Shown here one piece after another: positions 1-7,901 of a stretch of 37,352 nucleotides of DNA (position 1 is its first letter; the number at the start of each line of letters is the position of its first letter). Origin of the DNA: a virus. Under the pieces are notes generated by a model. That model did not search any database. It worked only from the letters and a program-made list of their open reading frames with translations, and was not told the origin of the DNA. The stretch is taken from IMG/VR virus record IMGVR_UViG_3300049043_000075, positions 1 to 37,352 of that record, one strand, 5' to 3'. The position numbers were made by a program, and so were the translations under genes.

Positions 1-195
1 ATTCTTTTGCAGCGTCTTAAGACTTTTTACATGAGCCTCGACGGCAGCATCAGTTGTATCAACCGTTTTACCTAGGATTTTTGATGCCTGCTCCATCGCT
101 GCAATTTTGTCACGACTCCGTTGCGCCTCGGCATTGAGTTGTGCCAGCTCATCAAACTGTGCGTTTACCCGTAGATTTAGAGTGGTGTTTGCCAC
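1..195 (-). CDS. Tape-measure protein, N-terminal part (continues at 37352)
   Basis: Begins with GTG at 195 (VANTTLNLRVNAQFDELAQL) and is open to base 1, ending in a complete codon (CTG CAA AAG AAT). The reverse strand from base 37352 (TTG GAT CAG AAT AGC GAA) continues the frame exactly, giving KSLKTLQKNLDQNSEEYRKA. The N-terminus is hydrophilic and helical, coiled-coil-like, as is usual for tape measures. It overlaps the end of the chaperone extension by 44 nt, as is common between T and H genes. Start choice is tentative because no strong ribosome binding site precedes the GTG. The rest of the gene is at 34069..37352. Confidence 0.85.
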   Translation of the reverse strand, partial: MANTTLNLRVNAQFDELAQLNAEAQRSRDKIAAMEQASKILGKTVDTTDAAVEAHVKSLKTLQKN

Positions 196-867
196 GTTCC
201 GCCTGCTCCGCTAACTCTGACAAAATTGCTGACTCAATCCATTGTAACTCAGTTAGTAGTTGTCGTTTATCCTCAACCTCATGCAATGTCGCTACTGCTA
301 TGATAGCACCATAGTCCAATCCAATTAACCCAGCCATGGATGTACGCCACTGTGTCTGCACCTGACAGAAAAACAACCAAGTGTCTACATTCTCCATCCA
401 TAACTCATAGTCATCCTGCTCAGGTTGTGGCAGCTCTAACCCAGGTGCCAGTACTGCCACGTCCTGTGCTGAATCATCAACCGTCCGTGGCGCAACCCAT
501 CGACGAGCTGCGCCTTCTAGTTTTTTCGTTTAGCCGCCTGTCCATTGTACGCTTCGAGAAACGCATTCAGGATAGCGCCAGCAGCCATGGGCACCTCTAA
601 CAACTGGTCTAGTGCTGAGTCACTGAATGGCACTATGTCTTCGCCATCCATGATAGTGCCGTCCTTCCAGCCAACTACAATCTCACGGACAATTTGATTT
701 GCCGTGCGTTCGTCCGATTGAATGTCCTCTGCTAATTTAGTTAACTCAGACTGTGACAATCGTTTGAACTCTAGGTCACAAGTTGATGTAACGTGTTTGC
801 CTCCTGACTCAGGAGTAACAAACCGTACTGTCCATGTAAATGTATTACTCAGTTTAATTTTGAACAT
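152..867 (-). CDS. Tail assembly chaperone GT, made by -1 frameshift from G
   Basis: Frameshift product of the G gene. The zero frame stops at 519..517, but a -1 slip on A AAA AAC (526..520) continues as LEGAARRWVAPRTVDDSAQD into an open frame ending at 152. The total is about 238 residues. The extension carries a DUF1799-like T domain (residues such as PEQDDYELW, QTQWRTSMAG and IGLDY). In lambda-like phages the G and GT proteins coat the tape measure and recruit tail tube subunits during tail assembly. The gene lies between the tail tube and tape-measure genes, exactly where G/T belongs. Caveat: the slip site is a homopolymer in a sequence with many indels, so a simple G-T fusion with one more A cannot be excluded. 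Confidence 0.75.
489..526 (-). promoter_or_regulatory. Programmed -1 frameshift signal (slippery A AAA AAC plus hairpin)
   Basis: On the minus strand the heptamer A AAA AAC lies at 526..520 in the zero frame of G (CGA AAA AAC TAG). Five nucleotides further a perfect 6-bp stem follows, GGCGCA (514..509) with TGCGCC (494..489), around a 14-nt loop. The slippery heptamer, an immediate stop codon, a spacer of usual length and a stimulatory hairpin make up the classical layout. The -1 frame is open and encodes the T domain. Confidence 0.75.
517..867 (-). CDS. Tail assembly chaperone G
   Basis: A 116-residue protein starting with ATG (MFKIKLSNTFTWTVRF) directly after the tail tube gene. The body fits the phage tail assembly chaperone family by size, position and composition: an N-terminal beta-rich part, a central helical part with acidic residues, and a C-terminus ending AYNGQAAKRKN. 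The stop codon TAG follows the AAAAAAC slip site directly. The unshifted product is normally the abundant form and the shifted GT form the minor one. Identification rests mostly on synteny (tail tube upstream, T domain and tape measure downstream) plus the frameshift signal, since the primary sequence of this family is poorly conserved. Confidence 0.75.
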   Translation of the reverse strand: MFKIKLSNTFTWTVRFVTPESGGKHVTSTCDLEFKRLSQSELTKLAEDIQSDERTANQIVREIVVGWKDGTIMDGEDIVPFSDSALDQLLEVPMAAGAILNAFLEAYNGQAAKRKN

Positions 868-869
868 AG

Positions 870-2282
870 TTATGCAAACGCAATTGTGATTTCGTCATTG
901 CCAGCAGCAGATGGAGTTAATACTCCATTTATCGCTAACATCGTTGTCCCGTTGTCATCCTCGTAGGTAGGACCATCGGTAATATCAATCAACGACGATT
1001 GTATGATAATCCGTTGACCAGCTGCCGACCCATGCCTAAACGTTAGGTTGCCCAGAGTAGTGCCAAGACACGCTGTGAAATAATCTTTCTGCGCAATAGT
1101 AGGAGCCTCGAACTGTACTGCTACAGTTGGACGACGATCTGCATACTGGACAAACGGACCCTGTGGCAGTCCAATTAGTTCACGGTATTGGATGTCAACT
1201 GCCATGTCTAACGTTAGGCTACGCAATGGTGCGACATAATCAAAAAACCGAAACTCCCCAGAGTTGGCATGGTTCACTACCTGTGGAGTAATCTGGTTAT
1301 ATGTTGGTGATAGCGGTGCAGTATCCGTAGGAGCGGTATACAATCCAGTCATAGTGAACTGAAATGTTGGGATTTCACCAACCACAAAATTAGCGGTTAC
1401 TGTACCACGACATCCTTTGATGATGTGCTGTATCCCATCCACATTAGCGTAGATGGTAGCTGACTCAAACCCCTGCCCGACTGGTGAGTAAACGTGATGT
1501 TCGTCTATCGAGTAGGTTGAACTAGAAGTTGGTGCAACAGGAAATGTGCCATGGATGGTCGCTACATTGGTTGACCCAACATAGGATTTGATAATTGCAG
1601 TCTGCGTACCAACACCAGCAGGGTTGTTATTGGTGAACCTGATCCGCATCCCACGATACGCATTATCAACAGCACTAGCAGTATTAGCTAGTGTAATGGT
1701 AGTGCTACTACCTGCCGCCGCTGTGCCAGTATGCGCCGCTGCTAGCGTAGTTACGTTAAACCCACAGGCACGGAGCAACGCATCTAGTCCTGGTGGTGGA
1801 GTCGCAATATTGGTCGAACCCCTACTCGCTGCCTCAACTGTTAGCGTAATTTGTACATTTTGGTTTGCTACCAGTGACTCGTAGTTACCGAGGTATGGAC
1901 GAATCACAGTACGTTCAACGGTGGTCGCATTCAGTGGTGTTACTGATAGGTCGCTGACTAGTAATGCCTCAGTTGCAGTTGGTGTTGGGTCAGTGCCATA
2001 CCGTCCACCAGGTATGCTATAGGTTGATGTATTATCAGGAGGCGTTCCAAATGTACCCTGAATTGTCGCTGTTTTGGTTGATCCAACATACGCAGCAATG
2101 ATTGCAGTTTGCCCTGAACCAGTACCACCAGTAATTGTAATTGGGAGTCCAGCATAGTAATTGTCAATTGCGCTTTCGCCGCTGTCCAATACTATTGTTG
2201 ATGCTGTCCCCGACTGTGCTGTCCCTGTCTCCGGTGGTTCCACCTCCACCAATATCAGTCGTTTCCGTGTTAGTAATGCCAT
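870..2282 (-). CDS. Major tail tube protein with two inserted beta domains
   Basis: A 470-residue protein, intact in one frame, with ATG preceded by GGAGGAGAACG. It lies in the gpV position, after the gpU-like gene and before G/GT. The tube core appears split by two related segments of about 75 residues, near residues 20-92 and 180-260. Both begin GTA.SG..(S/T)TI.L, contain YVGST..AT(I), and end (S)TSTYSI or (N)TSTYSI. Such duplicated, serine/threonine/glycine-rich beta modules are typical of surface domains inserted in tail tubes. The C-terminal part (AINGVLTPSAAGNDEITIAF) fits the end of tube proteins. Function: polymerises around the tape measure to form the tail tube. The family call is from synteny and composition. 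Confidence 0.75.
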   Translation of the reverse strand: MALLTRKRLILVEVEPPETGTAQSGTASTIVLDSGESAIDNYYAGLPITITGGTGSGQTAIIAAYVGSTKTATIQGTFGTPPDNTSTYSIPGGRYGTDPTPTATEALLVSDLSVTPLNATTVERTVIRPYLGNYESLVANQNVQITLTVEAASRGSTNIATPPPGLDALLRACGFNVTTLAAAHTGTAAAGSSTTITLANTASAVDNAYRGMRIRFTNNNPAGVGTQTAIIKSYVGSTNVATIHGTFPVAPTSSSTYSIDEHHVYSPVGQGFESATIYANVDGIQHIIKGCRGTVTANFVVGEIPTFQFTMTGLYTAPTDTAPLSPTYNQITPQVVNHANSGEFRFFDYVAPLRSLTLDMAVDIQYRELIGLPQGPFVQYADRRPTVAVQFEAPTIAQKDYFTACLGTTLGNLTFRHGSAAGQRIIIQSSLIDITDGPTYEDDNGTTMLAINGVLTPSAAGNDEITIAFA

Positions 2283-2352
2283 CGTTCTCCTCCGATTTGT
2301 TTACAACAATTGCAGTATCGGTAATCAGATATGATCCACCAGTCCCATTCAT
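2164..2352 (-). CDS. Small conserved-looking phage protein before tail tube
   Basis: Starts MNGTGGSYLITDTAIVVNKS with ATG overlapping the stop codon of the gpU-like gene (ATGA), so it is probably translationally coupled. The open frame (62 codons) runs 119 nt into the tail tube gene in another frame. The N-terminal GTGGSY..I pattern resembles short proteins often found at this place in siphovirus tail operons, whereas the C-terminal half inside the tube gene may be spurious. A nearby indel could hide the real stop. No function can be given. Confidence 0.4.
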   Translation of the reverse strand: MNGTGGSYLITDTAIVVNKSEENDGITNTETTDIGGGGTTGDRDSTVGDSINNSIGQRRKRN

Positions 2353-2775
2353 ACGCCTAAATCTCCTAACGACGTGCGGTATCTAACACGGTAGAACAAC
2401 ATAGTTAGTCCCGTGGGTTGGTCTGTGTCGAGTACGTCAAACTCAACAGACTCTGGGATAATGTCAAACGCCAGTCCGTTTAATGTTATATCCGCTAATA
2501 ATTTTGCATGTACCGATTCAACAGTTGGATCTGCCAATTGGTCTGGCACTGCCCCGCGTGTTACAACTGCAATACGAGTGAGCAATGACCAATTCAGATA
2601 TGGCAGAAAACCCTTCCTGGTCGCACTCGTCCTTCGTCCACTCTACAATAATTGCAGGTGATTCAGACCGTGCCAGAGCCTCAACACGAGAGCGATAGAT
2701 ACGAGTGCTAACGCCAACCGTACCAATCAGGTTAGTCATTATGCGTGCTAGTATTTGCTCTCGTTTGGTACTCAT
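2349..2775 (-). CDS. Minor tail protein U-like (tail terminator), frameshifted
   Basis: Two open frames join into one protein: the N-terminal part starts MSTKREQILARIMTNLIGTV (ATG at 2775) and the C-terminal part contains TRIAVVTRGAVPDQLADPTV and ends RYRTSLGDLGV at 2349. The break is near 2590. The reconstructed length is about 141 residues, close to lambda gpU (131). The pattern of an N-terminal helix, a beta strand with IIVEWTKDE, a conserved TRG.VPDQ.ADP segment and a C-terminal FYRVRYRT strand fits tail-completion or terminator proteins. These cap the tail tube and make the head-tail interface. It lies between the gpFII-like gene and the tail tube gene. The call is by order and general pattern. 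Confidence 0.6.
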
Positions 2776-3056
2776 GTTTTGGTTAATGCTATTTCACAGA
2801 ACAATCCATCATCAATCAGTCGTGTGTCCCTGACTCGATATGCCACACCAGCAACGGTTAGCGTATCGTTATAAACGAGAGAACCAAACAGACTAGCCTT
2901 ACAGGTTAGGCGATAGTCAGTAGAAACCACTGCTATCCCGTTCTCCTCGATGATGCCAGGTTGGTCGAGGATGCCGAGCCCTGTTATCTGTCCAGAGACA
3001 ACGACATCCCCGAAATCATTTAGATACACATCAACATCATCAACAAATGCAGGCAT
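2772..3056 (-). CDS. Head-tail joining protein, gpFII-like
   Basis: I choose ATG at 3056 (MPAFVDDVDVYLNDFGDVVV), which has GGAG six bases upstream and begins directly after the stop of the preceding gene. The longer open frame starting at 3146 would overlap that gene. The protein is about 94 residues. The N-terminal acidic stretch ending in YLNDFGD followed by beta strands resembles lambda gpFII and the PF05354-like head-tail attachment proteins, which add to the capsid portal complex before tail joining. It overlaps the next gene (2775) by 4 nt, ATGA style. Confidence is moderate because the family is small and divergent. Confidence 0.6.
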   Translation of the reverse strand: MPAFVDDVDVYLNDFGDVVVSGQITGLGILDQPGIIEENGIAVVSTDYRLTCKASLFGSLVYNDTLTVAGVAYRVRDTRLIDDGLFCEIALTKT

Positions 3057-3057
3057 C

Positions 3058-3476
3058 CTATGCTCCGTACTTTTTGCTACCGAATCCAGTAGCCGCATAA
3101 TGACCAGTAAGGCTGGAGCCAACCGTAACCAGACGCAACCTGACATACCGTTTCAGGTTGTCGCAGTTACGTTGGAAAATGACATTGATTGCAGTCTCAT
3201 TATGGGTGACGGTTAACGCACCGCCGCCTGCTGTAGAAATTGCAGCAAAATCACCATCGGTAGTAGTGTCAGATTCGAGTAACGAAAATGTACATGTTTT
3301 TGCAGCATCGCCAGTACCAGTACTAACAATCTGAAAACAATGTCGCCCTCTGTAATCGAGCAGGTCAATTTTTTCGCCGTTTACAGTAGTTGTATTTGGC
3401 TGGTTAGCAGGTGCTAACGGAGCAGCTGTAGCAGTGCCAAAACGGCTAACTCAGTTCCTAGATTTGTAATTGCCAT
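3058..3476 (-). CDS. Putative capsid decoration or head protein (reconstructed)
   Basis: This gene is hidden by a one-base deletion. ATG at 3476 follows a strong site (CAGGAGGAACCC). The protein begins MAITNLGTELAVF, and after adding one T in the run at about 3442 the frame stays open: GTATAAPLAPANQPNTTTVN, then IDLLDYRGRHCFQIVSTGTG, then LRLVTVGSSLTGHYAATGFG, ending GSKKYGA at 3058. It would be about 139 residues, beta-rich, with no cysteine motif. The position directly after the capsid gene and before the head-tail joining gene is that of decoration or head-completion proteins such as lambda FI or D-like products. The exact role is inferred from place only. Confidence 0.6.
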
Positions 3477-4692
3477 GGGTTCCTCCTGAAACGGCTAGGT
3501 CAATGATACGGCTGAACGATTCGGGGCGACGGATGCCACAATCAAACGTTTGCATAATGCGTAGGTCAATGCTACCCGCTGCATAGCCAGTGCCATAGGG
3601 ATTGGGCAGGATTTCAGTACCGCCCCACATTGCCATGACGACATCAGCAAAATTACCGAAAATAATACAGTTACGGTTTGCAACGCCACCAAACGCATTC
3701 GGCACCTGATTAGAACGGACAATGGGATATCCATTAATTGCTGGCAGTATGCCACGTCCAGCTGGGTCTAATAGGTTATTCGTCCACAGTGGTAGACGGC
3801 TCTGCCGCTCCTGTGCTGGACGCTTTCAACGTTTTCAGGAATCCAATTACCCTAGCATTAGTCAGGTAGTACAGGCTGCCATTCAATGCGTTCAGGATGT
3901 CAACCTGAGTCTCCATATCAATCAATTTGTCGAGGTTGGCAAACGTATTACCCGATAGCGTAATCGTTTGTGCGCTGGATGCTAGTGTGGTCTGCAAAAT
4001 GCCGAGCGGTTGCCCATTGCTACCAGAGCCATTGATGACAGCTAAGTCAATCCCTAGTGCTAATTGCTGGGCAATATCGTTACGCACCAATTGCTCAATG
4101 TCAGGAGATGTTTGTTCGGCATCGCCAATCTGGTAATGCGACTCAGTACACCAGCCTGTTTTGGCATTAATGTCATGTTGTCGTAGGTCGTACCAGACTG
4201 AGTAACGGCTGCATCCTCAGCTACCCAGTACATGGTACTAGCAGATTTCTGACGTGGGATGGATACGTTACCAGTTAGTCCAGTCAGTACAGTAGGACCT
4301 AGCTGTGTGATAATTGCGGTATTGCGTAACAGGTCGATGAACGATGCTGGCAATAGGTTTTCTGCAACCAATGCACCACCAGTTGAATATGATCCAACGG
4401 TCTGTGTGGTACGGGTAGCAATCGGGATGTTATGCGGAATAAAAAATCCCTGAGTCTCCCGTCCAATTTGTTTGGCTAGTGTATCTGAAACCTCACGTTC
4501 TAAACCAGCCTCATTCCAACTGTTGTTAACACAGGCACGGATGGCACGGACAACAGAGTAATCACGTTGCTCCCGTTTGTTTAGGTCAATCGAACTAGAG
4601 TCATTTTGTACAGGACGTTCAACCTGTCCAGATGCCTGCAAAACATCGAGGAATGCAGCGCGCGCCTCCTCTGACAGTTTTACCAGAATCAA
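3451..4692 (-). CDS. Major capsid protein, HK97 fold, frameshifted
   Basis: Three open frames form one protein: EEARAAFLDVLQASGQVERP to about 4090, then NDIAQQLALGIDLAVINGSG to about 3790, then NGYPIVRSNQVPNAFGGVAN to the end at 3451. HK97-type features are visible: an N-terminal helical delta-like region, RETQGFFIPHN before the E-loop, IPRQKSASTMYWVAEDAAVT in the E-loop area, and a P-domain followed by GDFADV-like (FGNFADVVMAMWG) and a C-terminal RRPESFSRI segment typical of the A-domain end. It is the shell subunit. The upstream end has no clear start of its own: the delta domain is continuous with the protease (see that entry). The exact C-terminus is uncertain because the frame used overlaps the next gene by 26 nt. 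Confidence 0.85.
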
Positions 4693-5329
4693 TTAATTGG
4701 TCTGCTAATTCAGGACGTGAAAATTTGGTACCGAGGGCGGTAATCGTCCTGATCCTAGTGCGTTCGTCAGCAATTGCAGATTCATGCAATTGTAACGATG
4801 GTTGATAATCCATTGGTTCCTCCATATGGGTAGTGATAGATGGCGGCTCATTGTCCACCAGACTTCTGCCAACGCCAACCGTCGGGTCAGCGGGGATTGT
4901 TACTAAACTCAGTTCGAGTGGCTCCCACTCAGCAACACGATATTCATCGCTGCGTTTTTTGCTATGGTCACCCATTCGTATGATACGATACCCAACCGAT
5001 ACGTTGCGTATAATACCATTGCGGACATCCTCTTTAATCTGTTGAGCAAATGCAGACGAACTATAACGTGCCTCTGCATAGCCGCGCCTATCCTTGACGT
5101 ATGCTCTCTCCACAACACCAACCAGTTGGTTCATGTCATGGTTAAACAGAAGCGGTGCGCCGTCATTTAGCCTATCCAGTCTGACAGCATCATCACTATG
5201 GTCTAGCACCTCATCACCCATAGCACGGTCAACTGGCATTTCGGAAGAGAACGAAAATCGGACAACGTTGTCATCCTCGTTGTCCTGACTACCATCCTCC
5301 ATCCGTCCCAACATTCGTAGCATATCCAT
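4619..5329 (-). CDS. Prohead protease, HK97 family, probably fused to the capsid protein
   Basis: ATG at 5329 overlaps the stop of the upstream frame (TAATG). Residues 20-170 match the HK97 prohead protease (caudovirus S78-type) pattern: VRFSFSSEMPVDRAMGDEVL, DGAPLLFNHDMNQLVGVVE with the catalytic-type histidine, IIRNVSVGYRI with the serine, and WEPLELSLVTIPADPTVGVG. The serine protease trims the scaffold or delta domain during capsid maturation. Beyond residue 185 the frame encodes a helical ADERTRIRTITALGTKF stretch that belongs to the capsid delta domain. Removing one A near 4680 (GTC-A-GAGGAG) makes one continuous reading frame of about 625 residues through the capsid gene. No internal stop separates protease and capsid, so a protease-capsid polyprotein is likely. 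Confidence 0.85.
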   Translation of the reverse strand: MDMLRMLGRMEDGSQDNEDDNVVRFSFSSEMPVDRAMGDEVLDHSDDAVRLDRLNDGAPLLFNHDMNQLVGVVERAYVKDRRGYAEARYSSSAFAQQIKEDVRNGIIRNVSVGYRIIRMGDHSKKRSDEYRVAEWEPLELSLVTIPADPTVGVGRSLVDNEPPSITTHMEEPMDYQPSLQLHESAIADERTRIRTITALGTKFSRPELADQLIDSGKTVRGGARCIPRCFAGIWTG

Positions 5330-5778
5330 TAGTCCTCCTCGTCTGCACTATCCATCTGGTTGACCACCTTGTTTGCCCAGGTTTGACCTGGATCGCCTCC
5401 CCATAATGCCCATGCAATTCGACCATTGCTAGGGAACCCATCCTCACCTGGACTAAATCCAGTACCCTGTTTGTCTACCTCATGCCGTGCGAAAAATGAA
5501 CGCATACGCCGTAATGTGTCAGGGCTTAACTCCACCCCATTTTGTATATCCCTAGCACGTGCAACACCAACGGCTGTCCCACCACGTCCAAATTCACGTC
5601 GCCATTCTAGACCACGTTTCGCCTCCGCTCTAGCACCAGCAGGTGGACGGAAATTGATATGGCTGTATTTGTCAGGTATTCGTTTATGTAGGATATGAAT
5701 GTATGCCGTCTCAATATCATCATCCTCATTCTCTGTGTCATCCTCAACATCATCCTCTCGTGTCATCCTCAACATCAT
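5329..5778 (-). CDS. C-terminal domain after the portal, acidic linker plus conserved basic domain
   Basis: This open frame begins inside an acidic repeat (EDDVEDDTENEDDD) that duplicates the last codons of the portal frame (TEDDVEDDT). One extra A near 5765 separates them, so I read it as the continuation of the portal protein. The domain that follows has about 110 residues: SHINFRPPAGARAEAKRGLE, WRREFGRGGTAVGVARARDI, LSPDTLRRMRSFFARHEVDK and GRIAWALWGGDPGQTWANKV. I know this tryptophan- and arginine-rich domain as a recurring companion of portal or prohead-protease genes in phages, with no firm function that I can name. It could instead be translated alone from the ATG pair at 5778, but no good binding site precedes it. 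Confidence 0.6.
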   Translation of the reverse strand: MMLRMTREDDVEDDTENEDDDIETAYIHILHKRIPDKYSHINFRPPAGARAEAKRGLEWRREFGRGGTAVGVARARDIQNGVELSPDTLRRMRSFFARHEVDKQGTGFSPGEDGFPSNGRIAWALWGGDPGQTWANKVVNQMDSADEED

Positions 5779-7345
5779 CCTCTGTGTCGCCAGCTTTTAT
5801 TTTTTCTGCAACCTGCTGAGCGACTGTATCAGCAATTTCAGGATTGTTTTTTTGAGCCAACATTTCAGGCGTAGCAAACAACTCCTGTACGCTCGGTAAC
5901 GGAACGTCAGTATCAAACCGTAAATACAACTCCTTAGCTAGATCACGTTCAGCCGCTAACTGACCAAACACCTCCTGGAGGTCGCTACCATTTTCAGCAA
6001 TGATTTGCGATTTTGTAATAAACCCAGCTCGCAACGCTTCTTTGTATGCGTCAACCTCCTTGGTTGGGTCGATGTATCCCCATGACCGTGGGATGAACCG
6101 ACAGGCATGGTAGAATGACGGATCTAGTTCATAACGTGGTAGGTTAACAACGCCAGATAATACTGCTAGGTCTCAGCCAACGGTAGTATACAATTTTGTT
6201 GAAATTATCAATTAGCCAACTCTGCAATTGTCGCCATACGTCACGTTCATTCTGCAATGCTAACCTGCTGCTGGAGTAATTGCTCTGCGAATAATCATTC
6301 ATCACCGACTCAGCACTACATCCTAAGCCAGCCGAAAATGCTCTCAGACTCGCACGGATATAATCGGCATATCCAGCGGACTCGCTATTAATTGTTGGGA
6401 CACTGACCGACTCACCTGGTTGGCAAATATTTGAATACTCCAGGTTCAAACGTAGTCACCCGTTCATCATCATATGTGCCATCACCAATCAACTCACCCT
6501 TTGGGCTAGTGATAAATCCCATCAGTGACGCAGAAACTCTCTTACTAATTAATTCTGCCTGCTCATATCCACTCAGATGATGGAGACGTTCTACTGATGA
6601 ACTGAACCAGGTAACGCCACGGGTTTGTCCTGGTCTATCTACCAAATACAGATGTATGATTTCATCGGCAGGTATCCGAGTATATTTGGATGTTACTACA
6701 GTCCTGAGAGCTGAATAAATAATCTCCAGGATGACGCATATCTGCATAAAAATAATAGGCGACTGGACGACTCCATTTATCGACCTCAACGCCCATCCTA
6801 ATTTCATTACCATTGTCTGCTATGCCATTGTAATCATCTACCAGTAGGTCAGACTCGATCACCTCCAGCGCCAGTGGGATTCTGCTATACCCAAATGGTT
6901 GGTTTACCATACGGATAATTACCTCCCCACTCTCAGCACACGAACGCATAACAAGTCGTTCGATGTCATGAAAATTCAAACGTCCACCAACATCACACGA
7001 ATTTTTTTTACACCATTCATACCATGCTGACTCAATGATGTCATTTATGCGTTGGTCGAGTCGCCCCGCCCCGCGAGCCATCCTAACCTGAGACTGAAAC
7101 TGAATACCACTGCCCACCGTATTGTTTACAATTATGCGTAGTGCCTGGCGTGCATAATCGCTATCCCTGCATAACTGCCTAGCCCGATTGCGTAGCGTAC
7201 GCATTGAACCACGAATTTCTGAGTCTGCATTAGTTGAACTCGTCAACCAATTCTGGGTCAGACGGTTTACACCTGCTCCCTGATATGAACGATGCCGTCG
7301 TTTGGGACTGCTAAACAAATTTGCTAATCGGGAGTACCATGCCAT
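5750..7345 (-). CDS. Portal protein, lambda GpB family, frameshifted
   Basis: ATG at 7345 (MAWYSRLANLFSSPKRRHRS) starts just after the stop of the preceding gene. The protein is broken into about four frames (switches near 6700, 6440 and 6170). Recognisable lambda-portal parts include SSTNADSEIRGSMRTLRNRA, RQLCRDSDYARQALRIIVNN with TVGSGI, SGEVIIRMV, IPLALEVIESDLLVDD, GVEVDKWSRPVAYYFY, a region with ADEIIH, LYLVDRPGQTRGV, QNERDVWRQLQSWLIDNFNK, and a C-terminal IDPTKEVDAYKEAL followed by RAGFITKSQIIAENGSDLQE. Function: dodecameric channel at the capsid vertex for DNA entry and exit and docking of terminase. Gene order (large terminase, gpW-like, portal, protease) is that of lambda. It appears to continue into the acidic extension at 5329..5778. 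Confidence 0.88.
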
Positions 7346-7901
7346 GTCAGAACCTCACAAACAAACTATGTGGGTCACCCTGCCCGTTTGCAATCATCTC
7401 CTGCCTGCGCTCCTGTGTTACCTGATACCGTAGTTGATCACGCAGCATAATCAAATCATTTAATGCCATTTTTTAATACTACGTCCAGCCACGCTGTACT
7501 CCTGAACCGCCTTGTTTGCAATCATTGAACGGATTGCTGCTTCGACATTATCTAGGTCAATCTGCGCTTGTGAACGTAGTTCAACTCCTGCATTCTGTGT
7601 ACTGAAAATTTTTGCGTACCTCTAACCTACCCTGACCTAGTGTTACCCTATTGGCTCCCTGTGTTGCGTATGCCTGCCAGTAGTAGGTGGTACCGAGCAA
7701 TGTTGCTGTTTGTTGTGCTGTTGCTGTTACCTTCCAACCAGTTAGGTATGGGGTACCAGTGAGCGTGAGATTCTGCGCCCCTCTAATCGCATAGGTCAGC
7801 GTATGGGTGCCAGACGTGATTTGATTACCTAGGTTATCGGTAGCAGAATCATCACGCCATGTTAGGCTGTCACCAGCCACAATAACTGTAGGAATGTTCA
7901 T
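7346..7901 (-). CDS. Head-tail joining protein with gpW-like C-terminus, frameshifted
   Basis: ATG at 7901 overlaps the terminase stop (TAATG). The first open frame (MNIPTVIVAGDSLTWRDDSA) has about 95 residues of beta-rich sequence (TYAIRGAQNLTLTG, YYWQAYATQG, RVTLGQGRLEVRK). Restoring frame near 7605 gives IFSTQNAGVELRSQAQIDLD, NVEAAIRSMIANKAVQEYSV and AGRSIKK, and restoring it again at the A-run near 7470 gives MALNDLIMLRDQLRYQVTQE and a C-terminus SLFVRF ending at 7346. The C-terminal half has the GRS plus L..LRD..R pattern of gpW-type connector proteins and sits in the W position. The N-terminal beta domain resembles a module often fused to it in other phages. The total is about 181 residues. 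Confidence 0.65.
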
